DNA of 64,000 bases from Bacteroidetes bacterium MedPE-SWsnd-G2 (lineage in GTDB: Bacteria > Bacteroidota > Bacteroidia > Flavobacteriales > Flavobacteriaceae). Within the stretch, counting starts at the first letter, position 1. Every line of letters starts with the position of its first letter. Positions 1 to 8,684 of this stretch are shown here, piece by piece. The translations under genes and the position numbers were made by a program. The notes under the pieces are model-generated. The model saw only the letters and a list, made by a program, of their open reading frames with translations, ran no database searches and was not told where the DNA came from. Location of the stretch: NCBI GenBank assembly GCA_001874335.1, contig MPDE01000002.1, positions 124,001-188,000 on the forward strand, read 5' to 3'.

Positions 1-282
1 TTTGAAAATCTAAAAAAAAGCTCTCTTGCCATACAATCAAATCAAAAGGAAATTGACAGTACGCTTAATATCATGATTAAGTTATCGCTTTTAACCATAG
101 ATACCTGGAGTAGTGTGGTATCAAAGGTGATAAAAGCCGCGATAGAACATCCCGAAAAAAATCAGAAGGAACTAGCAAAACTCCTTAATAAATCTCAAAG
201 TAATATTAGTGAGGCGTTAAAACGAGGCGGTTATGAAGAAATATCAAATATGAATCAGTTTTACGCAAAAACCATTTCTTAA
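1..282 (+). CDS. SatD-like protein, C-terminal part (cut by window edge)
   Basis: The reading frame is open from base 1 and ends at 282, so only the last 93 residues are visible and the true start lies outside the window. The C-terminal half carries a helix-turn-helix-like stretch (KELAKLLNKSQSNISEALKR), as in winged or HTH proteins that test for DNA sites. The next gene, two bases downstream, encodes a DUF3307 membrane protein. SatD-family proteins are typically paired with DUF3307 proteins in Bacteroidota and Firmicutes, which is the main reason for the name. The function of the pair is not established. An ATG at 73 is internal to the frame and is probably not the start. Confidence 0.6.
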   Translation, partial: FENLKKSSLAIQSNQKEIDSTLNIMIKLSLLTIDTWSSVVSKVIKAAIEHPEKNQKELAKLLNKSQSNISEALKRGGYEEISNMNQFYAKTIS

Positions 283-284
283 TT

Positions 285-1001
285 ATGTTAGCATTGACAA
301 TAAAACTTTTAGTTGCACATGTAATTGGTGACTTTGTATTACAACCAAACAAATGGGTTCAAGACAAGAAAGCTAAAACCTTTAAATCTAAATATTTTTA
401 CCTACACGGGCTGGTTCATCTCTTAGCCTTGCTAGTTATACTACAATTTGACAGCACCTATTGGTTGAGTATTGCCATAATTGTAATTAGCCATTTAATC
501 ATTGATTTGTTTAAGCTACGCTTAGAGGGCAAGGTCAACCCTAGACTATTATTTGCCCTGGATCAAATTCTGCATTTAGGCGTAATAAGCGCTGTAGTCT
601 ATGCCCAAGAACCATACAACATGCCATGGGACAAAGTATATTCGCCAAAAACACTATTATTTATACTTGCCATACTTACAATTACCCATGTCTCATCAAT
701 TGTAATGAAAATAACAATGGGCAAATGGATTTTAAAAGAAGACAAAACCGAGGACTCTTTAGAAAATGCCGGAAAATATATAGGTATTTTAGAACGTCTT
801 TTTGTTTTTGGATTTATTCTATTAAACCAATGGAGCGCCATAGGCTTACTAATAGCAGCAAAGTCTGTTTTTAGATTTGGAGATCTTTCTCGTGCCAAGG
901 ATAGAAAACTCACCGAGTACATACTCATTGGGACTTTAATGAGCTTCGGCTTGGCCATTTCTATAGGCCTGTTGTATCAGTATATTAACTGGTTGCTCTA
1001 A
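285..1001 (+). CDS. DUF3307 family integral membrane protein
   Basis: This 238-residue protein is hydrophobic along most of its length, with about six or seven predicted membrane spans. It opens with the DUF3307 signature region containing LLVAHVIGDFVLQP, and a second conserved region (HGLVHLLALLV) follows near residue 45. The start at 285 lies two bases after the stop of the SatD-like gene, so the two are almost certainly co-transcribed. The family has no proven biochemical role. The conserved His and Asp residues in the first and second membrane segments suggest an ion or metal site, but this is inference. Family assignment is confident and function is unknown. Confidence 0.75.
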   Translation: MLALTIKLLVAHVIGDFVLQPNKWVQDKKAKTFKSKYFYLHGLVHLLALLVILQFDSTYWLSIAIIVISHLIIDLFKLRLEGKVNPRLLFALDQILHLGVISAVVYAQEPYNMPWDKVYSPKTLLFILAILTITHVSSIVMKITMGKWILKEDKTEDSLENAGKYIGILERLFVFGFILLNQWSAIGLLIAAKSVFRFGDLSRAKDRKLTEYILIGTLMSFGLAISIGLLYQYINWLL

Positions 1002-1095
1002 GTTTTAGATCTGTAAGCACAATTACGCATCAACTTCAACAATCAAATCACATTCAACTATAATTTTAAAAAAATTACACCAATACCAAAAAGCA

Positions 1096-1509
1096 ATGAA
1101 TCAAAACGGATCTATTATCATACCAACCATGAGATATAAAAATGCTGCCACAGCTATTGAGTGGCTCTGCAATGCTTTTGGTTTTGAAAAACATTTGGTG
1201 GTGCCTGGAGAAAACGAAACTATCGTTCATGCTCAGCTCACGTTTGGGAATGCAATGCTTATGATTGCATCTGAAAATAAAAGTGAATTTGATAAACTAG
1301 TTAAAACTCCAAAAGCAGTACAAGGTTTTAATACACAAAGTCCATACATCATCATTGAAGCTATTGATGCCCATTACAAAAAAGCAATAAGTGCGGGGGC
1401 CAAAATTGTATTAGATTTAAAAGATGAAGACCATGGTGGACGCGGCTATAGCTGTAAAGATCCCGAAGGCTATATCTGGAATTTCGGCTCTTACAATCCG
1501 TGGGTTTAA
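1096..1509 (+). CDS. VOC-family (glyoxalase/PhnB-like) protein
   Basis: This 137-residue protein has the size and the paired beta-alpha-beta-beta-beta layout of vicinal oxygen chelate proteins of the PhnB-like branch. Visible markers are IPTMRYKNAATAIEWLCNAFGF at the N-terminus (conserved pattern of the first module) and the C-terminal DPEGYIWNFGSY strand. The usual metal-binding His of the first strand is not evident, and the Glu expected in the last strand appears as Asn, so it may not be a classical metalloenzyme. It stands alone between the DUF3307 gene and an SDR gene on the same strand. Substrate cannot be inferred. It could be an antibiotic- or aldehyde-detoxifying member, but nothing nearby supports that. 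Confidence 0.75.
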   Translation: MNQNGSIIIPTMRYKNAATAIEWLCNAFGFEKHLVVPGENETIVHAQLTFGNAMLMIASENKSEFDKLVKTPKAVQGFNTQSPYIIIEAIDAHYKKAISAGAKIVLDLKDEDHGGRGYSCKDPEGYIWNFGSYNPWV

Positions 1510-1534
1510 CCAAATATCTACTTACATTTAAGTA

Positions 1535-2524
1535 ATGATGTACAAAATACTAATTCTAGGTGGGACAAATTTTATTGGTAGAAATCTTATAGAAAGATTG
1601 TCGAAAAATAAAACTTATGATCTAACAATTTTCAATAGAGGAATTACCAATCCTGGTGTTTTCCCTGCAATTAAAAAAATAATTGGGGATCGCAATTCAT
1701 CAGATGTAAATTTGATACATAACACAGCATGGGATTATATCATAGATCTTTCTTGCTACTATCCCCAGTCACTAATTAATATTTTAAAAGGACTCACTTA
1801 CAACTTAAAAAAATATATCCTTATTTCAACCTGTTCGGTTTACTTGGACGACAAGGTGATACTTGGTAAAGAAAGTGCATTAATAAAAAATTGCAATCCA
1901 AATCAATTTAGTGATTCTACAACCACATCCTATGGCAATAGAAAAGCAGAATGTGAAAGAATAATAGCCGCATCTAAATTTAACTTTACCATTTTAAGAC
2001 CAGATCTCGTTTATGGAAAGTATGATCCTACAGATAGATTATATTATTGGCTACATCAAGCCAAACACTACAACCAAATACTAGTCCCAAATCATGGAAC
2101 TTCTTTTTTTTCGCTAACCTATGTTGATGATTTGGCTCATACAATTGAAAAAACTATGGTAAAAAAAGAGGACAGGGAAATCTATAATATCACTACAGTT
2201 ACAAAAACCTCAATTCGTCAAATATTAAGCTATTCTTCAGAAGTATTAGGAACCAACCCCCAATTAGTTAATGCCAATTCCCAATTCCTAAATAAAAACA
2301 ATATCAACGAATGGACTGATATGCCGGTTTGGATTGACAGTGAGTATTCAAATTTTGATAACAACAAAATATTAAATTCTTACCATTTAGACTTTACAGA
2401 TTTTAAAATGTCAATACAAAAAACCATAAACTACTACACTTCATTAGGTTGGCCTACTCCCAAATATGGGATAAACAGAGCACTTCAAATTAATCTTATT
2501 GATCAACTATTAAAAGAAAATTAA
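1535..2524 (+). CDS. NAD-dependent epimerase/dehydratase-family (extended SDR) protein
   Basis: This 329-residue protein starts with a Rossmann nucleotide-binding motif, GGTNFIGRNL (residues about 8-18). It retains a catalytic Ser region (STCSVY, near residue 100) and a YxxxK pair in SYGNRKAE. These mark an extended short-chain dehydrogenase/reductase of the isoflavone-reductase or NDP-sugar epimerase type. The C-terminal half is more divergent, and the substrate is unknown. There are two consecutive ATG codons at the start (1535 and 1538) and either could be used. The gene lies alone between unrelated genes, 26 bases after the VOC gene stop, so co-transcription with it is possible. Confidence 0.75.
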   Translation: MMYKILILGGTNFIGRNLIERLSKNKTYDLTIFNRGITNPGVFPAIKKIIGDRNSSDVNLIHNTAWDYIIDLSCYYPQSLINILKGLTYNLKKYILISTCSVYLDDKVILGKESALIKNCNPNQFSDSTTTSYGNRKAECERIIAASKFNFTILRPDLVYGKYDPTDRLYYWLHQAKHYNQILVPNHGTSFFSLTYVDDLAHTIEKTMVKKEDREIYNITTVTKTSIRQILSYSSEVLGTNPQLVNANSQFLNKNNINEWTDMPVWIDSEYSNFDNNKILNSYHLDFTDFKMSIQKTINYYTSLGWPTPKYGINRALQINLIDQLLKEN

Positions 2525-2676
2525 GATCAATAATACCTTACAAAACATGGTTGCATTCACGTAAAAATAGCAACAACACATTCCTCTTACAATAAAGGAA
2601 GAAAAATACTTCAAACAGAAAAATAAAAACATATATTCACCGTTTGAAAACAATAACCCTACAATCCATAAAATTC

Positions 2677-3267
2677 ATGTCTAAATCTTATTTATTACTT
2701 ATAGTCACTTTTGTCCTATTTTGGTCTTGTACTCAAACTCAAAATAACACTTCACATTTAACAATAATTGACAATAGTAAAGATATAGGCAATATTCAAA
2801 TTATTAGACCTATAGACGGTATGATTATTTGGGAAAATAATAGCGATTCCATACAAGCGAACCAAGAAGGTAACTATAATTATAAATTAAATATTCAATC
2901 TCCTGAAATAATTAAATTAATAATTAATAACGAGCGTTTGAACATGGTTATCCAACCTAATCAATCTTATGAACTTTTAGTTACAGATTCCAACCTTAAA
3001 TTTATGGGTTCAAATGCAGAAGGTAACAATTTGCTCAATGAGTTTAACAGACCAGCGAATGGTACAATAAAAGAAGCTCAACTTTTCGTTAATGACTCGA
3101 CTGCTACATTATTAAAACAAAAAATTGACAGCTTCAAAACTTCAGATCTTAAAAAATTAGACCAGCTTTTAACACAAAACGACATTGATGCGACATTTTA
3201 TGATATGGTGGCTAATGAAATAAACTAATATTACGAAGAAAAAACTAATTTGGAATTAAATATATAA
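2677..3267 (+). pseudogene. Remnant of a TlpA/DUF4369-type lipoprotein, truncated by a stop codon
   Basis: The intact part (183 residues from ATG 2677) has a lipoprotein signal (LLLIVTFVLFWSC, Cys about 18). An N-terminal domain follows that resembles the DUF4369 domain of Bacteroidota TlpA-family thiol-disulfide oxidoreductases. A TTG at 2644 in the same frame is a less likely start because it would put eleven polar residues before the signal. The frame meets TAA at 3226-3228 right after ANEIN and then stays open as YYEEKTNLELNI to a second TAA at 3265-3267. Relatives often have a run of Tyr at this point, so the TAA probably replaced a Tyr codon. The C-terminal thioredoxin domain with its CxxC is missing entirely. 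The gene at 48540 is a complete relative. Confidence 0.6.
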
Positions 3268-3361
3268 TTGTGATTGGATTTTTAATTAAAAAGGTTTTTC
3301 TTTAAACAGACTAAAACACATTAAATCAATCATATAACTTAATTCCAACACCATTTAGCAC

Positions 3362-4222
3362 ATGTTTTTAAATTGTAAAAACCGAAAATTACATGTGCTA
3401 AATTTGTTGTGTTTGGTCTTTTTATCATCTAGTGTTTCTATTAGTTATGCACAGAAAAAAAAAGACGAACCTAAAACCTATTCAGACGATTTTTCATTTC
3501 AATGGAAATCGACTAATGACACCTTAACCCTCATTGCCAAAAACAAATTATTAACTCCAATAACCATAACTTTTCAATCCAGGAAAGACAATACGGAATT
3601 ACAATCGTTTGTATTATATCCCAAAGACAGTACAACTCTTCTAAAATATTCAGGCAAAACTCCTGATTCCATTTATAAAGGAAGAATAAAGGATAGCCTA
3701 AAAATAGGCTATTATTGGGGGCATAAATCACTTATTAAACCCAACCTACATTATCTGTATAGATTACCTTTTAAAAAAGGAAAAGCCTACGAAGTCACAC
3801 AAAGCTTTAACGGTAAAGCTTCTCATAACAATATCATTTCAAAATATGCCATAGATTTTCAACTTAACGTAGGCGAAAAGGTTTATGCGGCAAGAGAAGG
3901 TATTGTTGTAAAAGTGATTGATTGGTTTACAAAACAAGGTGGAGAAGAATTAAAACACGCTGCCAATAAAATTGTAATACTTCATTCGGATGGTACAATG
4001 GCAACCTATGCCCATTTAGACTATAAAGGAAGTTTAGTTAAGGAAGGGCAAGACATTAAAAGGGGACAAAAAATTGGAATTTCCGGACTCACAGGTGATA
4101 CTAGCGGACCACATTTACACTTTGTGGTTAGAAAGGAAAATGATATTGCCATTCCCATCTATTTTGAAGGCTATAAGGGAAAGATATTAAAACGACGAAA
4201 ACGATACAAAGTCGCTAATTAA
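3362..4222 (+). CDS. M23-family (LytM) peptidoglycan endopeptidase
   Basis: This 286-residue protein has an N-terminal signal peptide ending near residue 30 (SSVSISYAQ). An uncharacterised beta-rich region follows, then a C-terminal M23 zinc-metallopeptidase domain (about residues 145-275). The metal and catalytic residues are visible: a His in ASHNNIISKYAID with the following Asp, MATYAHLD, and GPHLHFVV with the HxH pair. Such enzymes cut peptide cross-links in peptidoglycan in the periplasm. The enzyme looks catalytically complete. A basic tail (KILKRRKRYK) closes the protein. The gene is flanked by the decayed lipoprotein and a UDG-family gene and shows no operon partner. Confidence 0.85.
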   Translation: MFLNCKNRKLHVLNLLCLVFLSSSVSISYAQKKKDEPKTYSDDFSFQWKSTNDTLTLIAKNKLLTPITITFQSRKDNTELQSFVLYPKDSTTLLKYSGKTPDSIYKGRIKDSLKIGYYWGHKSLIKPNLHYLYRLPFKKGKAYEVTQSFNGKASHNNIISKYAIDFQLNVGEKVYAAREGIVVKVIDWFTKQGGEELKHAANKIVILHSDGTMATYAHLDYKGSLVKEGQDIKRGQKIGISGLTGDTSGPHLHFVVRKENDIAIPIYFEGYKGKILKRRKRYKVAN

Positions 4223-4292
4223 AGGCTATTTAAATCGAATTAATTTGATTTAAAATAAACTATCTTAATACTTATTAAAGGCTAATTTAAAA

Positions 4293-4865
4293 TTGGACAA
4301 TTTAATTCACGATATAAAAAAATGTTCTATTTGTGTACCTCATCTTCAATTGGGTCCTCGTCCTGTTATTGCTGTTTCTAAAAACAGTAAAATTATTATA
4401 ATAGGTCAAGCTCCTGGTGTTATTGTTCATAACAGTGGTGTACCATGGGATGACTTAAGTGGAGAAAACTTGAGATCATGGATGGGGATTGACAAAAGCA
4501 CCTTTTATAATATCGACAATATTGCACTAATTCCTATGGGGTTTTGCTATCCTGGAAAAGGGCCAACAGGCGACTTACCGCCAAGAAAGGAATGCGCTCC
4601 ACTTTGGCATGATCAATTATTGTCAAGGATGAGTAATGTCAAACTCATTTTGTTGGTTGGCGCCTATGCGCAAAACTATTATTTGAAATCATTCCCTAAA
4701 CTCAATTTAACTCAGAGAGTTCAAAACTTTGAAACCTACTTACCTCATTACTTTGTATTGCCACACCCCTCGCCTCGTAATAACATCTGGCAGACCAAAA
4801 ATAGCTGGTTTAAATCAGAAGTAATGCCACAGCTTAAATTAAAAATTCAAGATATTCTTCTCTAG
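4293..4865 (+). CDS. Uracil-DNA glycosylase family protein
   Basis: This 190-residue protein carries the two signature segments of the UDG superfamily. One is GQAPG (about residues 35-39), the water-activating or base-pocket loop. The other is HPSPRN (about residues 151-156), the C-terminal His-containing DNA-intercalation loop. Cys at about 10 and 13 (CSIC) resemble part of the cluster ligands of family 4 enzymes, but the remaining two Cys are not obvious, so an iron-sulfur cluster is uncertain. The only plausible start is TTG at 4293, since no ATG occurs near the frame's beginning. It is expected to excise uracil or another damaged base from DNA. The exact UDG family cannot be set by eye. 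Confidence 0.75.
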   Translation: MDNLIHDIKKCSICVPHLQLGPRPVIAVSKNSKIIIIGQAPGVIVHNSGVPWDDLSGENLRSWMGIDKSTFYNIDNIALIPMGFCYPGKGPTGDLPPRKECAPLWHDQLLSRMSNVKLILLVGAYAQNYYLKSFPKLNLTQRVQNFETYLPHYFVLPHPSPRNNIWQTKNSWFKSEVMPQLKLKIQDILL

Positions 4866-5047
4866 GCTTAAACTTTTCTCGGCTTTTCATAGGTATTAGT
4901 GCTGTCTCAACTCGTCATATTTCTAAATATAATGACATTGTACGCATTGGGTATTTATTTGTAATTTAGAGATTTAACTACATTTCCCGTTTTTAAAAAA
5001 GTAAATTATCGAGTCTTACACGATTAGGACTTTAAAAACCAACTTCT

Positions 5048-6787
5048 ATGCACAAAACATTGTTGACAGTTATCACTTTATTCGTCTCAACGCTCTCATT
5101 TTATGGACAGACCTATATCACAAACGTTACGATAGCAGATGTAGAACAACATAAGTTCATAACTCATCAAACAGTTGAAATCACAGATAATTCGATTTCT
5201 AACATCAAAAAAAGTAAAGGCTTTAAAATTCCTGAAAACGCAACTATTATTGATGGTACAGGCAAATACCTATTTCCTGGATTGGTAGATGCTCACATTC
5301 ATTTCTTTCAAAACGGAGGTCTTTATACCCGACCTGATGCCATTGATTTAAGGCGATTTAAAAACTATGATGACGAGATAAGTTTAGCGAAATTGGATAT
5401 GGAAAATAAGCTAAAACGTTACCTCACAAACGGAATTACAACTGTTATTGATGTGGGAGCAAACTATCATTTCCTTCAACAACGCAATGAATTTACCTCT
5501 AAAGCAGATGCACCCACCATTTTTATCACAGGTCCCTTGTTAACCACCTTTGAACCAGAAGTCTACGAAGGATTAAAGGAAAATGAACCTTTTACCCTAA
5601 CCAAAACCATAGAAGATGGCATTCAAGGTGTTAGAGCTCAACTAAAATACAAACCCGACTTTATTAAAATTTGGTATATCGCTGGTGCTGACGGATTAAG
5701 CATTGAAGAAAGTGCTCGAAAAAATCTTCCAATAATTAAAGCTGCCATAGACGAAGCACACAAAAACAACTTGAAAGTTGCCGTCCATGCTACCCAACGC
5801 ATTACAGCTCAATTGGCGGTAGAAAATGGTGCCGATTTTTTGGTACATAGCGTAGATGATGAAGCACTAAAAGAAGATTTCATTTCATTAATGAAATCTA
5901 AAAACACGATACTTTGTCCAACATTAATCGTTCATAGTGGCTATGTAAATACATTTGGTCAAAATTTAAAGCTGACCAATTATGAACTCCAAACTGCAGA
6001 CCCTTATCAGTTAGGTACACTTTTAGATTTAAAGCATTTATCAGACACTACATTTGTTAACAACTACAAAGCTTACGGCAATTCTGAACGTGCCTTAAAC
6101 GGACTAAAAAAAGCGGATTCCATTAGCATGGTAAATCTAAAACTTTTAACTGATGCAGGGGTTACAATTGCCACAGGAACCGATGCTGGTAATATTGGCA
6201 CATTACATGCCTCTTCATACTTATCAGAACTAAAAGCCATGAAGAAAAGTGGAATGACCAATTGGCAAATCATGCAAGCTTCCACCATAAACGGTGCTAA
6301 AATTTTAGCTAAGGAAAATGAACTTGGTTCTATTTCTATTGGTAAAAAAGCAAACCTTATTCTATTAGATGCCAATCCTATTGAAAATATTGAGCATGTC
6401 ACAAAAATTAATACCGTGATTAATAAAGGTCAAGTTTTTAATCCCAATACGTTGCTCATTGATTCACCTTCAGATTTGGCACAACGACAATTAAACGCAT
6501 ACAACCTCAGAAATATAGATGCCTTTTTAGAACCTTATGCCGATGATGTTGAGATATACGCTTATCCCGACAAACTTCTTTATACCGGTAAGGAAATTAT
6601 GAGGTCACAATATGCGAGTATGTTTGAAAACACACCAAATTTGCATTGCGAATTGAAAGAGCGTATTGTTCAAGGTCAAATTGTAATTGATAAGGAGCGC
6701 GTTCAGTTTGGCGAAAGAATCCTTGAAGCTGTAGCCATTTATCATATTGAAAACCACAAAATTAAAAAGGTATATTTCATTCAGTAG
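5048..6787 (+). CDS. Secreted amidohydrolase with a C-terminal NTF2/SnoaL-like domain
   Basis: This 579-residue protein begins with a signal peptide (cleavage near residue 21). Residues about 25-470 form an imidazolonepropionase-like amidohydrolase. The metal motif DAHIHF (His83 and His85), a candidate bridging Lys in PDFIKIWY, VAVHAT, FLVHSVDDE and the catalytic Asp in ATGTDAGNIGT are all present. Residues about 480-579 (AYNLRNIDAFLEPYADDVEI onward) look like an NTF2/SnoaL cone domain, which is not part of the usual family length of about 430-460. It probably hydrolyses an amide or imide substrate in the periplasm. The added domain may bind a ligand or drive dimerisation. The next gene, 11 bases downstream, is a broken acetyltransferase. 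Confidence 0.8.
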   Translation: MHKTLLTVITLFVSTLSFYGQTYITNVTIADVEQHKFITHQTVEITDNSISNIKKSKGFKIPENATIIDGTGKYLFPGLVDAHIHFFQNGGLYTRPDAIDLRRFKNYDDEISLAKLDMENKLKRYLTNGITTVIDVGANYHFLQQRNEFTSKADAPTIFITGPLLTTFEPEVYEGLKENEPFTLTKTIEDGIQGVRAQLKYKPDFIKIWYIAGADGLSIEESARKNLPIIKAAIDEAHKNNLKVAVHATQRITAQLAVENGADFLVHSVDDEALKEDFISLMKSKNTILCPTLIVHSGYVNTFGQNLKLTNYELQTADPYQLGTLLDLKHLSDTTFVNNYKAYGNSERALNGLKKADSISMVNLKLLTDAGVTIATGTDAGNIGTLHASSYLSELKAMKKSGMTNWQIMQASTINGAKILAKENELGSISIGKKANLILLDANPIENIEHVTKINTVINKGQVFNPNTLLIDSPSDLAQRQLNAYNLRNIDAFLEPYADDVEIYAYPDKLLYTGKEIMRSQYASMFENTPNLHCELKERIVQGQIVIDKERVQFGERILEAVAIYHIENHKIKKVYFIQ

Positions 6788-6798
6788 TAAACCTATTT

Positions 6799-7337
6799 AT
6801 GTTTAAAATAATTAAATTAGAACAAGACGATTTCGATTCGTTTTTTGAGTATTTGAATCATCACATCTCAGAAAACGGAGCGAAAAACAACCTGCTATTC
6901 CTTCCGTTATCAAAGACACAATCCCATTTAAACACCCCATGGAAAGAAGATTTTGTCTCAAGCCTTAATTCCAAAACAACAGATAGCAATTGGTGCAAAA
7001 TTTGGATTGCCATAAACCAAGATCACAAAATTGTAGGACATGTTGATATTAGATCACATGGGCAATTAAATACAGAACATCGCGTATTATTAGGCATGTG
7101 AGTGGATAGCAAACATAGAAACTTGAAAATAGGCCATTACCTCATGTCTTATATTATTGAATATTGCGAAAACAATGCAACTACAAGCTGTTAAATTTAC
7201 AAGTATTATCAAACAATTCACCAGCAATCACACGCTATAAAAAAATGGGTTTTCAACAAAACGGTGAAATCCTTGATATGTTTAGAATTGATGAGACATC
7301 ATATAATTTCACTTCAATGACATTAAAAGTCGAATAA
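6799..7337 (+). pseudogene. GNAT-family N-acetyltransferase, inactivated by a stop and a frameshift
   Basis: The first 100 codons (6799-7101) match the N-terminal half of a GNAT acetyltransferase and end with TGA at 7099-7101, in the middle of LLGM-VDSKHRNLKIGHYLM. That stretch is the acetyl-CoA pyrophosphate loop. The frame then continues open to about 7190. There the reading shifts by the equivalent of one lost base, and the typical GNAT C-terminus follows in the new frame (NNSPAITRYKKMGFQQNG) to TAA at 7335-7337. Two independent lesions make this a pseudogene rather than a sequencing slip. The start lies 11 bases after the amidohydrolase stop, so it was probably the second gene of that operon. 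Confidence 0.8.
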
Positions 7338-7448
7338 TAAGCGGTCAGTCTTTAATTTAGATTTAATGGTTTAAAATAAATTCATTTTGAAACTAAACTA
7401 TTCATTAATTGTCAAGTCTTACAGGTATAACCAATAGACTTTCAATTT

Positions 7449-8672
7449 ATGAATAGCCTCAAATATGTAATGTTGCCACTTATTCTATTACTTACGATGT
7501 CCTGCAACAATTCTGACGAAGTTGAATATGTCCCTATTGCCGATGACCCTTTTGAAGAATTAAATTTGCCTGAGACGTACTTTAATTATTCAAATATTCC
7601 GCTTCCAGACTATTATACGGCTAGTCAGTTTCCGCCCCAATTCCAATTTCAAGAAGTTACGGCCTATGACAATACACCCTCTGATAATCCTATAACTGAT
7701 GCCGGAGCAACTTTGGGAAGAGTACTTTTTTATGACATAAAATTAAGTGCCAATGGCACTGTTTCTTGCGCGAGTTGCCACCAAGCTTCACATGGTTTTT
7801 CCGACCCAAATGTTTTAAGCCAAGGGTTTGATGGTGAGTTAACACGAAGACACTCTATGGGTATTGTAAATTCTCGCTTTTATGCCGGCGGAAAATTCTT
7901 TTGGGATGAACGCGCAGAAACCTTAGAAGATCAGGTTTTAATGCCGTTCCAGGATGAAGTTGAAATGGGTTTAACGCTCGAAGAACTTGTAAACATTGCA
8001 AACAATCAAGCTTATTATCCACCCCTATTTGAAGCTGCTTTCGGCAATGAAACCATATCAAGTGATAATATATCTAAAGCATTAGCACAATTTATTAGAA
8101 GTCTAATAAGTACAACGTCAAAATATGATTTAGCGAGAAGCGAAGTAAGTTCTCCTACCTCAAACTTTCCAAGTTTCACAAATCTTGAAAATCAAGGGAA
8201 AAATATATTTTTTTCACCAAGAACTTTATCTAACGGTGTTATTGGAAATTGCATTGGTTGTCATCAAACCGAGGCATTTATTGGTCCTTTTCCTTCAACA
8301 CCAATTCCGCTTACAACATTTGCAACGTCAAACGGATTAGATGCTATTTCTACAACCGATTTAGGAGTTAGTGAGGCCACTGGAAATCCAAATGACATCG
8401 GAAAATTTAAAGTTCCTTCATTAAAAAACATAGGGATTCGCCCGCCATATATGCACGATGGAAGATTTGCAACTTTGGAAGACGTAATAGATCATTATAG
8501 CAACGGAATTCAAGACCATCCCAACCTCATTTCGCCATTAGTAAACGATAATGGTGAAACGGGGCAATTTAATTTCACCCAATTAGAAAAGGATGCATTA
8601 GTTGCTTTTTTAAACACTCTTACCGATGAACAAATGATCAGTGACGAGAAATATACTAACCCATTTCTATAA
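7449..8672 (+). CDS. Di-heme cytochrome-c peroxidase (MauG/CCP family) lipoprotein
   Basis: This 407-residue protein has a lipoprotein signal (LLLTMSC, Cys about 19) and two c-type heme sites. The first is CASCHQ near residue 107 and the second is CIGCHQ near residue 268. A candidate axial Met follows in PYMHDGRF. This is the layout of the bacterial di-heme peroxidase/MauG superfamily, which reduces hydrogen peroxide or oxidises a protein partner in the periplasm. The gene is followed 12 bases later by a sulfatase lipoprotein gene, so the two are probably one transcript. No cytochrome maturation genes are present in the window. Peroxidase versus MauG-like activity cannot be told from the sequence. 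Confidence 0.88.
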   Translation: MNSLKYVMLPLILLLTMSCNNSDEVEYVPIADDPFEELNLPETYFNYSNIPLPDYYTASQFPPQFQFQEVTAYDNTPSDNPITDAGATLGRVLFYDIKLSANGTVSCASCHQASHGFSDPNVLSQGFDGELTRRHSMGIVNSRFYAGGKFFWDERAETLEDQVLMPFQDEVEMGLTLEELVNIANNQAYYPPLFEAAFGNETISSDNISKALAQFIRSLISTTSKYDLARSEVSSPTSNFPSFTNLENQGKNIFFSPRTLSNGVIGNCIGCHQTEAFIGPFPSTPIPLTTFATSNGLDAISTTDLGVSEATGNPNDIGKFKVPSLKNIGIRPPYMHDGRFATLEDVIDHYSNGIQDHPNLISPLVNDNGETGQFNFTQLEKDALVAFLNTLTDEQMISDEKYTNPFL

Positions 8673-8684
8673 CCTTTTTGAAAA

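Noticed and set aside
4223-4260. AT-rich hairpin (TTTAAATC / GATTTAAA) after the M23 peptidase gene
   Set aside because: The stem is all weak pairs apart from one, and no T run follows, so it is not a convincing terminator.
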